DNA of 64,000 bases. Origin: Pseudomonas fluorescens. Its GTDB lineage: Bacteria; Pseudomonadota; Gammaproteobacteria; Pseudomonadales; Pseudomonadaceae. The stretch is taken from positions 41,471-105,470 of the forward strand of contig NZ_VCNJ01000009.1 of the NCBI RefSeq assembly GCF_005938625.1, in the 5' to 3' direction. Under the pieces are notes generated by a model that saw only the letters and a list, made by a program, of their open reading frames with translations, was not told where the DNA came from and did no database searches. Shown piece after piece: positions 28,411-36,389 of the stretch. Both the position numbers and the translations under genes were made by a program. Each line of letters opens with the position of its first letter. The stretch's first letter is position 1.

Positions 28411-28485
28411 TCTGGTCGGGAATGATTTTTCCCACCGCAGCATCAGACTTCCCCTCTATCGCGAACATCCCGTCCGCCTCACCCT

Positions 28486-28538
28486 GATCGTTCCCACGCT
28501 CTGCGTGGTAACGCCTCCCGGGACGCTCCGCGTTCCAT
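28486..28538. repeat. Single REP, family A
   Basis: GATCGTTCCCACGCTCTGCG followed by GGGACGCTCCGCGTTCC, directly before the RAYT start; no inverted partner on its right. Confidence 0.8.
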
Positions 28539-28572
28539 TCCCGTCGCACCGCAAGATTCAAGGAAGAATCCC

Positions 28573-29106
28573 ATGGGTCGCAGCCGCTACACCATTATCG
28601 AAACTGACAAACCGCATTTTCTGACCTGCACGGTCATGGAATGGTTACCCCTGTTCATCCGCCCTTACATCGTCGACCACCTGCTCAACTGCTGGCGTTA
28701 TCAACAGACTCATCATGACTTGAAGCTGTATGGCTTCGTGATTCTGGAAAACCATCTTCACTTCGTCGCCCAAGCACCCGATCTGAGCAAATGCCTGAGT
28801 CAGTTCAAGTCATTCACCGCTCGAAAGATTATTGATGATCTGCAAAGCAAAGGCGCCGACAAAGCCCTACAACGTCTGTGCTTTAGCAAACGCGCACACA
28901 AGCAGGACCGGGTGTATCAGTTATGGCAGGAAGGTTCTCACGCAGAAATGGTTTATAGCGAATCGGTGATGCGCCAGAAACTTGAATACATCCACAACAA
29001 TCCAGTGAAACGCGGATATGTGGACTTGCCGGAGCATTGGCGTTATTCGAGTGCCAGGGACTATGCGGGAATGCCGGGGCTGATTGAGGTTCAGTGCTGG
29101 TATTGA
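28573..29106 (+). CDS. REP-associated tyrosine transposase (RAYT), Y1/HUH family
   Basis: 177 residues with AAGGAAG before the ATG. IS200-like Y1 transposase fold: TDKPHFLTCTV at the N-terminus, the HUH motif in FVILENHLHFVAQ near residue 60, and the helix with the expected catalytic Tyr in EYIHNNPVKRGYV near 150. The C-terminus is DYAGMPGLIEVQCWY. It is flanked by family A REPs on both sides, the arrangement described for RAYTs, which are thought to move or maintain REP/REPIN sequences. The flanks suggest that it serves family A rather than B, C, D or E. Length is normal and the frame intact. Confidence 0.92.
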   Translation: MGRSRYTIIETDKPHFLTCTVMEWLPLFIRPYIVDHLLNCWRYQQTHHDLKLYGFVILENHLHFVAQAPDLSKCLSQFKSFTARKIIDDLQSKGADKALQRLCFSKRAHKQDRVYQLWQEGSHAEMVYSESVMRQKLEYIHNNPVKRGYVDLPEHWRYSSARDYAGMPGLIEVQCWY

Positions 29107-29151
29107 TGGGACGCAGAGCGTAAGAACGATCAGATCTGACTCCACCCCACT

Positions 29152-29285
29152 GATCATTCCCACGCTCCGCGTGGGAATGCCTCTCCGGACGCTCCGCGTT
29201 CCAGCCTCACCACTGTCGACATCCTTAACACCGCTATGACGCGGAGCGTCGACGGCTGCATTCCCACGCGGAGCGTGGGAACGAT
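29152..29285. repeat. REP doublet, family A, right of the RAYT gene
   Basis: GATCATTCCCACGCTCCGCG to GGAGCGTGGGAACGATC; a further half element (GACGCAGAGCG...GAACGATC) lies at 29110-29131, immediately after the RAYT stop. Confidence 0.88.
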
Positions 29286-29372
29286 CATGGCGGAGACAGC
29301 GTTACCTGATCTGCTTGGTCTACATTGTCTGTCGAGCCCTCCGCTCACATAACAATAAGCAGGAGCATCGGC

Positions 29373-30197
29373 ATGTCGTTACAAGGCAAAACCCTGTTCA
29401 TCACCGGCGCCAGCCGTGGCATTGGCCGTGAGATTGCGCTGCGCGCCGCCAAGGACGGGGCCAATATCGTGATTGCGGCGAAGAGCGCCGAACCCCACGC
29501 AAAACTGCCCGGCACCATTCATAGCGTCGCCGCTGAAGTCGAGGCGGCGGGAGGCAAGGCGCTGGCGTTGCAGGTGGATGTGCGTGATGAGGACGGCGTG
29601 CGCCAGGCACTGGCCCAGGCCAACGATCATTTTGGTGGCATCGACGCGCTGGTGAACAACGCCGGGGCGATCAAACTGACCGGGGTGCAACACATCGAAC
29701 TCAAGCGTTTCGACCTGATGCACCAGATCAACACTCGCGCGGTGCTGTTGTGTAGCCAGGCTGCCCTGCCCTATCTGAAGAAATCCGCCGGGCACATTCT
29801 CAACCTGTCGCCGCCGTTGAACCTGGCGAGCAAGTGGTTTGCACAGTTCAGCCCCTACACCGTGACCAAGTACGGCATGAGCATGCTGACGCTGGGGATG
29901 AGCGAGGAGTTTGCCGCGTACGGAATCAGCGTGAATTCGTTGTGGCCGCAGACGATGATTGCCACGGCGGCGATTGAGTTTCAGTTGGGGAACCGGGAGT
30001 CGTTCAAACAGGCGCGTCTGCCTTCGATCATGGCGGATGCGGCGCATGTGATTCTGGATAGCGGTGGACGGCAGATCACCGGGCGGTTGCTGATTGATGA
30101 GGAGATTTTGCGGGAGAGCGGCATGACCGAGTTCGATCACTACCGCTTTGAACCGGATAGCACTACAACCCTGATGCCCGACCTGTTCATCGACTGA
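29373..30197 (+). CDS. Short-chain dehydrogenase/reductase, HSDL2-like
   Basis: 274 residues from the ATG at 29373 (AGGAG nine bases before). Cofactor motif TGASRGIGREIALRAAKDGA near residue 12 and KSAEPHAKLPGTIHSVAAEV, typical of the HSDL2-like subgroup. NNAGAIKLTG near 95. The active-site YTVTK near 170 is present; the nearby Ser is within NLSPPLNLASKW. The substrate is unknown. Flanked by REPs on both sides; no operon partner. Confidence 0.88.
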   Translation: MSLQGKTLFITGASRGIGREIALRAAKDGANIVIAAKSAEPHAKLPGTIHSVAAEVEAAGGKALALQVDVRDEDGVRQALAQANDHFGGIDALVNNAGAIKLTGVQHIELKRFDLMHQINTRAVLLCSQAALPYLKKSAGHILNLSPPLNLASKWFAQFSPYTVTKYGMSMLTLGMSEEFAAYGISVNSLWPQTMIATAAIEFQLGNRESFKQARLPSIMADAAHVILDSGGRQITGRLLIDEEILRESGMTEFDHYRFEPDSTTTLMPDLFID

Positions 30198-30208
30198 ACA
30201 CAACCCAT

Positions 30209-30286
30209 GTAGGAGCTGCCGAAGGCTGCGATCTTTTGATCTTCAAAAACAAGATCAAAAGATCGCAGCCTTCGGCAGCTCCTACA
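30209..30286. repeat. REP doublet, family C
   Basis: TGTAGGAGCTGCCGAAGGCTGCGATC extended through TTTTGATCTT and its near-perfect inverse; a 78-base palindrome between converging genes that could work as a terminator. Confidence 0.85.
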
Positions 30287-30297
30287 CAGGGATCCCG

Positions 30298-31398
30298 TTA
30301 GAATTCGATCCTCACATCGCCTTTAGGCACACTGCAGCACGACAAGATAAACCCCTCGGCCTCGTCGTCCTCGGTAATCCCGCCGTTGTGCTCCATCTCC
30401 ACCTCGCCGCCCAGCTTGAGCACCTTGCACGTCCCGCAAATCCCCATCCCGCACGCCTTCGGAATCATCAAGCCCAACTTGGCCGCCGCCGCGTGCACGG
30501 TCTCGCCCGGAGCCACACGAATGCTCTTGCCCGAAGAAGTGAATTCGACCTGATGCAGATCCGCCGCATCGATTTCCGGCGCATCCGCAGCCTGCTCGGC
30601 TTGCTCCACCGCATCGGCACGCGCTTCCGGTGGCGTAGCACCGAACGATTCCTCGTGATAACGCGACATGTCGTACCCGGCCACTTCCAGCAACCGCTTG
30701 ACCGCATTCATGTACGGCGTCGGGCCGCAACAGAACACTTCGCGCTCAAGGAAGTCCGGCACCATCAATTCCAGCATCTTGTGGTTCAGGTAACCGCGAT
30801 AACCGGCCCACGGCTCACCCAAGCCATGCTTCTCACAAATCAGGTGCAAGCTGAAGTTGTCGATCCGCGACGCCATGTGCTCCAGCTCGCGGTGGTAAAT
30901 GATGTCTTTCGGCGAGCGCGCGCTGTGGATAAAGGTCATGTCGACGTTGGCGTTGGTGTCGTAGAACCAGCGCGCCATCGACATGCACGGCGTGATGCCA
31001 ACACCGCCGCTCAGGTACAGGACTTTCGGGCTCGGGAAGTCGATGGCGTTGAACAGCCCGACCGGCCCGTGCACCGCCAGCTCCTGGCCTTCATGCAGCG
31101 TGTCGTGCAGCCAGTTGGAAACCTTGCCGCCCGGCACACGCTTGATCGTCACCGAAAAGCTGTACGGCACCGACGGCGAACTGGAGATCGTGTACGAACG
31201 CATGATCGGCTGGCCTTCGATTTCCAGCTCCAGGGTCACGAACTGCCCGGGCTTGAAGAAGAACAGGATCGGCTGATCGGCCATAAAGCAGAAGGTGCGC
31301 ACGTCCCAGGTTTCCTGGATGACTTTGACGCAACGGACGATGTGTCGGCCATTGGCCCAGGTCTGGGTGGTGACCGGATTCAGGAAGCTGTTGGACAT
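30298..31398 (-). CDS. gbcB: Glycine betaine monooxygenase reductase subunit
   Basis: 366 residues from the ATG at 31398. FAD-binding ferredoxin-reductase domain first (PGQFVTLELEIEGQPIMRSY near 55, then SGGVGITPCMSMARWFYD near 135, CGPTPYMNAVKRLL near 225). The C-terminal plant-type [2Fe-2S] domain has C-x4-C-x2-C in KACGMGICGTCKVL and the fourth Cys in ILSCCSVP. It passes electrons from NAD(P)H to GbcA. Divergent from gbcA across 297 bases, which carry AraC-type half-sites. Confidence 0.94.
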   Translation of the reverse strand: MSNSFLNPVTTQTWANGRHIVRCVKVIQETWDVRTFCFMADQPILFFFKPGQFVTLELEIEGQPIMRSYTISSSPSVPYSFSVTIKRVPGGKVSNWLHDTLHEGQELAVHGPVGLFNAIDFPSPKVLYLSGGVGITPCMSMARWFYDTNANVDMTFIHSARSPKDIIYHRELEHMASRIDNFSLHLICEKHGLGEPWAGYRGYLNHKMLELMVPDFLEREVFCCGPTPYMNAVKRLLEVAGYDMSRYHEESFGATPPEARADAVEQAEQAADAPEIDAADLHQVEFTSSGKSIRVAPGETVHAAAAKLGLMIPKACGMGICGTCKVLKLGGEVEMEHNGGITEDDEAEGFILSCCSVPKGDVRIEF

Positions 31399-31468
31399 GC
31401 TGTTCTCCACGGCCGACTGTCGGCCTCATGTCGGCGATTCTGCGTATAGCGCGAACCACCCGTTTACC

Positions 31469-31498
31469 TATCCGCGACATCGGCATACTTATCGCGAC
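31469..31498. promoter_or_regulatory. Putative GbdR operator between gbcB and gbcA
   Basis: Two half-sites, TATCCGCGAC (31469) and TATCGCGAC (31490), 20-21 bases apart. They resemble the GATACGACC repeats before choX. AraC-type regulators commonly bind such direct repeats. GbdR control of gbcA and gbcB is established in P. aeruginosa; the exact site here is inferred. Confidence 0.4.
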
Positions 31499-31695
31499 CA
31501 GCCCCCAACCACCGGGGGTTGCGCGTCGGGAACAGATTGCACCATGTCGCCCATGGATAAGGTTCCGCCCCGCGCCGGCCCCACACTCGCCCCAACACCA
31601 AGACAGATTCTTTACACCTTGCGTAGCAACCGTTAGCAGCACACCTGATTAGCCACTTTTCGCCGGCCACGCAGATGGCCATGAGGATCACATCG

Positions 31696-32991
31696 ATGGA
31701 CGTCACCGCAAAAATCAGCCTGGGCGATCCGCTGGAACCCGCACGCAAGGCCACCGCACAAATGCTCCAGGAGCGCGAGCGGACGTTTTCGCTGCCGCAA
31801 CCGTTCTATAGCGATGAGCGGCTGTTCGATATCGACATGCAGGAGATCTTCCAGAAAGAGTGGTTGATCGCCGGCATGACCTGCGAGATCCCGGCCAAAG
31901 GCAACTACCTGACGCTGCAGATCGGCAAGAACCCGATCATCGTCATTCGTGGCGCCGAAGGCGTGGTGCATGCGTTCCACAACGTCTGCCGCCACCGTGG
32001 CTCGCGCCTGTGCACCAGTGAAAAAGGCAAAGTCGCCAAACTGGTCTGCCATTACCACCAATGGACGTACGAGCTGGACGGTCGCCTGCTGTTCGCCGGC
32101 ACCGAAATGGGCGCTGACTTCGACATGAAGCAGTACGGCCTCAAACCGGTGAACGTGAAAACTGCCGGCGGCTACATCTTCATCAGTCTGGCCGAGAACC
32201 CGCCGGCCATTGATGACTTCCTCTCGACGCTGAACCATTACATGGAACCGTACGACATGGAAAACACCAAGGTGGCGATTACCACCACCTTGATGGAAAA
32301 GGCCAACTGGAAACTGGTGCTGGAAAACAACCGCGAGTGTTACCACTGCAATGCGTCGCACCCGGAACTGCTGAAAACCCTGCTGGAATGGGACGACGTC
32401 ACCGACCCGCGCGCCGATCAGGCGTTCAAGGATCACGTCGCCGCCTCCGCCGCTGCCTGGGAAGCCGAAAAGATCCCCTACGCCCACGCCAGTTTCGGCC
32501 TGCGCAACCGTATCGTGCGCATGCCACTGCTCAAAGGCACCGTGTCGATGACCCTCGACGGCAAACAGGGCTGCGCGAAACTGATGGGCCGGATCAAGAA
32601 TCCGGATCTGGGTTCGATGCGCATCCTGCACCTGCCGCACTCGTGGAACCACTGCATGGGCGACCACATCATCGTCTTCACCGTGTGGCCGATCAGTGCG
32701 CAGGAAACCATGGTCACCACCAAGTGGATCGTGCACAAGGATGCGGTTGAGGGCGTGGATTACGACGTTGAGCGCATGCGCCAGGTGTGGGACGCGACCA
32801 ACGATCAGGACCGGCGTCTGGCGGAAGAGAACCAGCGTGGGATCAACTCCACGGCGTATCAGCCTGGGCCTTATTCCAAGACTTATGAGTTTGGTGTGGT
32901 CAACTTTGTCGATTGGTACAGCGAGCGCCTGTTGAACAACCTCGGCGCCGAGCCTGCGCCGTACCTCAAAGGCGTCCCGGTCCAAGGCTGA
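31696..32991 (+). CDS. gbcA: Glycine betaine monooxygenase oxygenase subunit (Rieske)
   Basis: 431 residues from the ATG at 31696; ATGs at 31675 and 31681 are less likely because family members begin MDVT. Rieske [2Fe-2S] motifs CRHRGSRLC and CHYHQW near residues 98 and 119. The mononuclear-iron motif NNRECYHCNASHPEL near 212-226 gives the His ligands. It demethylates glycine betaine to dimethylglycine, releasing formaldehyde. Works with GbcB. Followed by a family A REP. Confidence 0.95.
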   Translation: MDVTAKISLGDPLEPARKATAQMLQERERTFSLPQPFYSDERLFDIDMQEIFQKEWLIAGMTCEIPAKGNYLTLQIGKNPIIVIRGAEGVVHAFHNVCRHRGSRLCTSEKGKVAKLVCHYHQWTYELDGRLLFAGTEMGADFDMKQYGLKPVNVKTAGGYIFISLAENPPAIDDFLSTLNHYMEPYDMENTKVAITTTLMEKANWKLVLENNRECYHCNASHPELLKTLLEWDDVTDPRADQAFKDHVAASAAAWEAEKIPYAHASFGLRNRIVRMPLLKGTVSMTLDGKQGCAKLMGRIKNPDLGSMRILHLPHSWNHCMGDHIIVFTVWPISAQETMVTTKWIVHKDAVEGVDYDVERMRQVWDATNDQDRRLAEENQRGINSTAYQPGPYSKTYEFGVVNFVDWYSERLLNNLGAEPAPYLKGVPVQG

Positions 32992-33003
32992 TGTCTTCTG
33001 CTT

Positions 33004-33111
33004 GATCGTTCCCACGCTCTGCGTGGGAATGCCTCAACGGACGCTCCGCGTTCGGCCTTTGGGACGCAGAGCGTCCCGGGCTGCATTCCCACACGGAGCG
33101 TGGGAACGATC
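33004..33111. repeat. REP doublet, family A
   Basis: GATCGTTCCCACGCTCTGCG and CACGGAGCGTGGGAACGATC, between converging gbcA and the metallophosphoesterase gene. Confidence 0.85.
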
Positions 33112-33113
33112 AG

Positions 33114-34358
33114 TCAGTACGATGACCACCTCACCGATCCATCCTCGCCAATAAACTCCTCAAAGATCTCCTCCCCCACCAAGCGGATCTTCGCGTACCC
33201 GTTCAACACCCGCAGCGGATAAGCCGGGTCGTTGGCATCCTGGGTCTCCGACCACAACACCCGCGAATGCCCGTTCAGCTCGCTGGCATTGCCATAGGGA
33301 ATCGCCCCGTGCCCGGCACAGCGCGCATGCAGACCGCCCTGCTGCGCATAAACGATGCCGTTATGCAGATGCCCCCAATACCAGTAATCCGGCTCACGCC
33401 CCAGCGCATCGCACACCGGTTGATACAGCGCAGTCTTGTTGTGCCCGGAAATATCGAAGCCCTGATGATGGCTGAGCACCATGAGTTTTTTGCGTTTCGG
33501 CAGGCCTTTCATCCACTGGATCTGCGGCTCGTTCAAGGTGCCATCCATGTACAGGTTCATCGCGTCCGACGCATAGGCCGAATCCAGCCCGACCACCAGC
33601 CAGTCATCGTTGATCAAGGCGAAGTAACTGGTGCCCTGCTGCCCCGGAAAACGCTTGGCCAGTTCCTTGAAGTAGCCATGGGCACCGCTGTACATCTCGT
33701 GATTGGAATTGAGAGTGAATGAGCCATGCGTGCCCATTGGCCAACCGGCCATGTCGACGTCTTCCTGGGAATGACTGCCGGCGTAATACACATCGCCCAG
33801 ATGAATGGTGAAATCCGCCTGAGCCAGTTGCATCTGATTGGCCACCGACACCGCCGGCGCATGGCTGTCGAACGGCCCGGTGCCCCAGTCGCCGGCAATC
33901 GCCAGAGTCACCTCGCGATCCATTTGCACCACCGCCGGGTCGGTGCCGAACGTCGCGTGATGGCGCAGGTTTTCGATCCACTTCAGCAGCGCCTCACTCC
34001 ACAACAGATCGAGCAGTTCCCACTTGCGACAACCGAGCAGAGTGCCGTCCTTCAGCACGCGGGTCGCCAGTTGATCGGGCGATTGCGGCAGCGGCGTGGC
34101 ATTGCCGATGCGCAGGATCGACAAGCCGTGCGACAACTCCCACGGCACGCTCGGCTCATCTTCCGGCAAGTCGCCATTTTTCAGCACGTATTGCGCTTGG
34201 TCATGCCCGCGCTGCAACAGCTTGATGATCGCCTGAAACTCCTGCGGCTCCAGTTCGCTGATGAGTTTCATCCAGGCCATTTCCATGCGCGTGAACAAGC
34301 CGTGAATGCGCACTTTGACCTTGTCGTACTCGTGTTCCCAATGACTGACCAGTGACAT
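33114..34358 (-). CDS. Calcineurin-like metallophosphoesterase
   Basis: 414 residues, no signal peptide. Metal-binding blocks appear in order from about residue 150: IAGDWGTGPFDSHAP, IHLGDVYYAG, LNSNHEMYSG, VLSHHQGFD and WGHLHNG. The usual GNHE is SNHE here, while the metal-binding N and H are kept. The N-terminal 140 residues are helical and not assigned. Substrate unknown; purple-acid-phosphatase-like proteins are the nearest general type. Same strand and 25 bases after the cytochrome gene, third gene of the GMC-cytochrome-phosphoesterase block. Confidence 0.85.
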   Translation of the reverse strand: MSLVSHWEHEYDKVKVRIHGLFTRMEMAWMKLISELEPQEFQAIIKLLQRGHDQAQYVLKNGDLPEDEPSVPWELSHGLSILRIGNATPLPQSPDQLATRVLKDGTLLGCRKWELLDLLWSEALLKWIENLRHHATFGTDPAVVQMDREVTLAIAGDWGTGPFDSHAPAVSVANQMQLAQADFTIHLGDVYYAGSHSQEDVDMAGWPMGTHGSFTLNSNHEMYSGAHGYFKELAKRFPGQQGTSYFALINDDWLVVGLDSAYASDAMNLYMDGTLNEPQIQWMKGLPKRKKLMVLSHHQGFDISGHNKTALYQPVCDALGREPDYWYWGHLHNGIVYAQQGGLHARCAGHGAIPYGNASELNGHSRVLWSETQDANDPAYPLRVLNGYAKIRLVGEEIFEEFIGEDGSVRWSSY

Positions 34359-34383
34359 GGCAAATTCCTCTATCCGTAAGGGT

Positions 34384-36252
34384 TCACAGGGTTTTCATGA
34401 ATTCGATAAGCGCCCGCTTGTCGTCGTCCGACAGCGTCGTGCCGTACAGGTGGCCCGTGTTGTGGTTGCCCTCCAGGCGCGTGTCGTACTTGAAGTCGGC
34501 CGAGGCTTTGGCCTGTGCGCCGCTGGTGACGAAGCCAACATTGACCGGGTCGTAGATGTCCGAGCCGGTGATGAACACCTGCGGACGTTTTTCCGCGGGT
34601 TGCAGCAAGTCCCACAGCGTCGGTACCGAGCCGTTGTGCAGGTACGGCGCGCGCAGCCAGACACCGTCGGTGGGCGTGTTGCTGTAGCTCTGGGTCTTGC
34701 GATAGGCGCCGAAATCGAACGGCGGTTTTTTAAAGGAGTGGAACGCGGCTACCAAACCTGCGGTGAATGAATCGAGCCGATGCGGATCCGTGCCGAGCTG
34801 ATCGATGTTGGTAGTGACCTGTCCGGTGTCGGCACGCCCGAAGTCATGACAAGCAGCGCAGTTCGCCTCCCAGATCGGTTTGCCCTGCGCGACTTTCGTC
34901 TGATCCAGCGCCCACGGCCACGTCGGTGCCTTGTGCCCGAGCAGCCAGTTGGTCACTCGATTGAAGCTCGGCGGCAATACCGATTCCGGCGTCGCACCGA
35001 CGGCCATCGCTGCGGCGTAGTTGCGTTCGTGGATCTTGTTGTTATTGCCGTCCCAGTGCAGGTACATCGATTCGCGCGGTTTCTGGTTCCACACTTGCGG
35101 TAAATCAACGGTGCCGATGGTCGAGTCATCCGGGAAGCCAAACACGACCATTTTCGTCGGGTTGAAGGTGTCGGTGCGGCCCGGGCCTTGTTGCGGACGC
35201 AGCTTCTGCCAGGCGTAGGCTTGTTTCTGCTTGAGCAAGGCGCTTTTCGCCATGGGCATGATCAGGTAGCGGTTGTAGATTTTTTCGAAGAAGCCCAACT
35301 GGAATTTGCTGTTGATCGCCGCCATCACTGCGTCTGTGGTGAATTTCGGGTCGCTGGCGCAATCGTAGGCAAACCACTGGAATGCTTGCAGTTGCAGGGT
35401 GTTGGCCGGTGCGCTCGGTACATTGACGGCGACGTCGCTGGCATTGGCCCGGTAGGAGCCGGTGTGACACAACGCGCAATTCGGCTCGACGGTCGGGTAG
35501 CCGATCTGCCGCTTGGCCATGCCGATCGGCAGGTCCTTGCCATTCTCGAAGAGGAAGCCGAAGACTTCCCAGCCACCGGGTTTGGGCATTTTTTCCGGGC
35601 ACATCTGCGGCAGCACGGCGAACAGGTAATAGGGAATACGCGCCTCGATACCGAGGCCAATGGCGGCGTATTTGTAGTGATCTTCGTCGGAGGCATATTC
35701 CTGTTCGGGGACGACGCGGAGCATCTGATACCAGGTTTCGTAACCGATGAAGCCGAGCACCGCGACCACCACCAGCGTGCCAACCTTGAAGGCGTGACTC
35801 TGCCATTGCCGCTGCCACGCCGCGCGCCATTCGCGCCAGCCATCGCAGAGCAGCGCCCATGGCCGGTTCTCCGGCGTGGTGCCGAGGTAGAGCAAAATGC
35901 CGAGGACCAGGAAAAAGCTCAGATCGCCCATCAACATCGGCACAAACACCGAGCCCTGGCTGCTGGTGTTGATCAGGTAGATCCAGAAGATCACCGCGAT
36001 CAACCGCGTCAGCACACACAGCCAGGAATGCACCACGTAGCGCGGTGCGTTGAAACCCGACGGCATGTAAAACACGCTGATGCCGACCAGCAGCATTCCG
36101 GCGTTTTCCAGCCATGGGTCGGAGAGTTGCGGCGGCAAACCGACCACCGATGTCAGCAAGCCCGGCGCAAACAGCGCGGGGATGGCGAACACCATGTTCA
36201 TCGCAATGCCGATCCAGATGAAGCGTTGAAACCAGCGGATGTAGCTGTCCAT
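34384..36252 (-). CDS. Membrane-anchored diheme c-type cytochrome
   Basis: 622 residues from the ATG at 36252 (AAGGA about ten bases upstream); the open frame to 36393 reads through a REP. Four membrane spans in the first 130 residues (FIWIGIAMNMVFAIPALFA, AGMLLVGISVFYM, LTRLIAVIFWIYLI, LSFFLVLGILLYLG) and a fifth near 180 (LVVVAVLGFIGYETWYQML). Two heme motifs CALCH (about 259) and CAACH (about 464) in a periplasmic domain. The block DGVWLRAPYLHNGSVPTLWD near 560 recalls RoxA-like diheme oxygenases and related cytochromes. Probable electron partner of the upstream GMC protein; the reaction is unknown. Confidence 0.82.
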   Translation of the reverse strand: MDSYIRWFQRFIWIGIAMNMVFAIPALFAPGLLTSVVGLPPQLSDPWLENAGMLLVGISVFYMPSGFNAPRYVVHSWLCVLTRLIAVIFWIYLINTSSQGSVFVPMLMGDLSFFLVLGILLYLGTTPENRPWALLCDGWREWRAAWQRQWQSHAFKVGTLVVVAVLGFIGYETWYQMLRVVPEQEYASDEDHYKYAAIGLGIEARIPYYLFAVLPQMCPEKMPKPGGWEVFGFLFENGKDLPIGMAKRQIGYPTVEPNCALCHTGSYRANASDVAVNVPSAPANTLQLQAFQWFAYDCASDPKFTTDAVMAAINSKFQLGFFEKIYNRYLIMPMAKSALLKQKQAYAWQKLRPQQGPGRTDTFNPTKMVVFGFPDDSTIGTVDLPQVWNQKPRESMYLHWDGNNNKIHERNYAAAMAVGATPESVLPPSFNRVTNWLLGHKAPTWPWALDQTKVAQGKPIWEANCAACHDFGRADTGQVTTNIDQLGTDPHRLDSFTAGLVAAFHSFKKPPFDFGAYRKTQSYSNTPTDGVWLRAPYLHNGSVPTLWDLLQPAEKRPQVFITGSDIYDPVNVGFVTSGAQAKASADFKYDTRLEGNHNTGHLYGTTLSDDDKRALIEFMKTL

Positions 36253-36304
36253 GTCATCCATTTCCTTGTGCAGACCCAAGAGGTGTAGCGCCTGACCTAC
36301 CGCT

Positions 36305-36369
36305 TTCGCGAGCAAGCTCGCTCCCACATTGGAATGCATGCCCCCTGTGGGAGCGAGCTTGCTCGCGAA
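36305..36369. repeat. REP doublet, family B
   Basis: TTCGCGAGCAAGCTCGCTCC / GGAGCGAGCTTGCTCGCGAA between the cytochrome and GMC genes. Confidence 0.85.
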
Positions 36370-36389
36370 GCAGTCGACTCGGTCAATAG

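Noticed and set aside
28285..28538. Possible CRISPR array from regularly recurring inverted repeats
   Set aside because: These are REP doublets with variable spacing and no unique spacers or cas genes.
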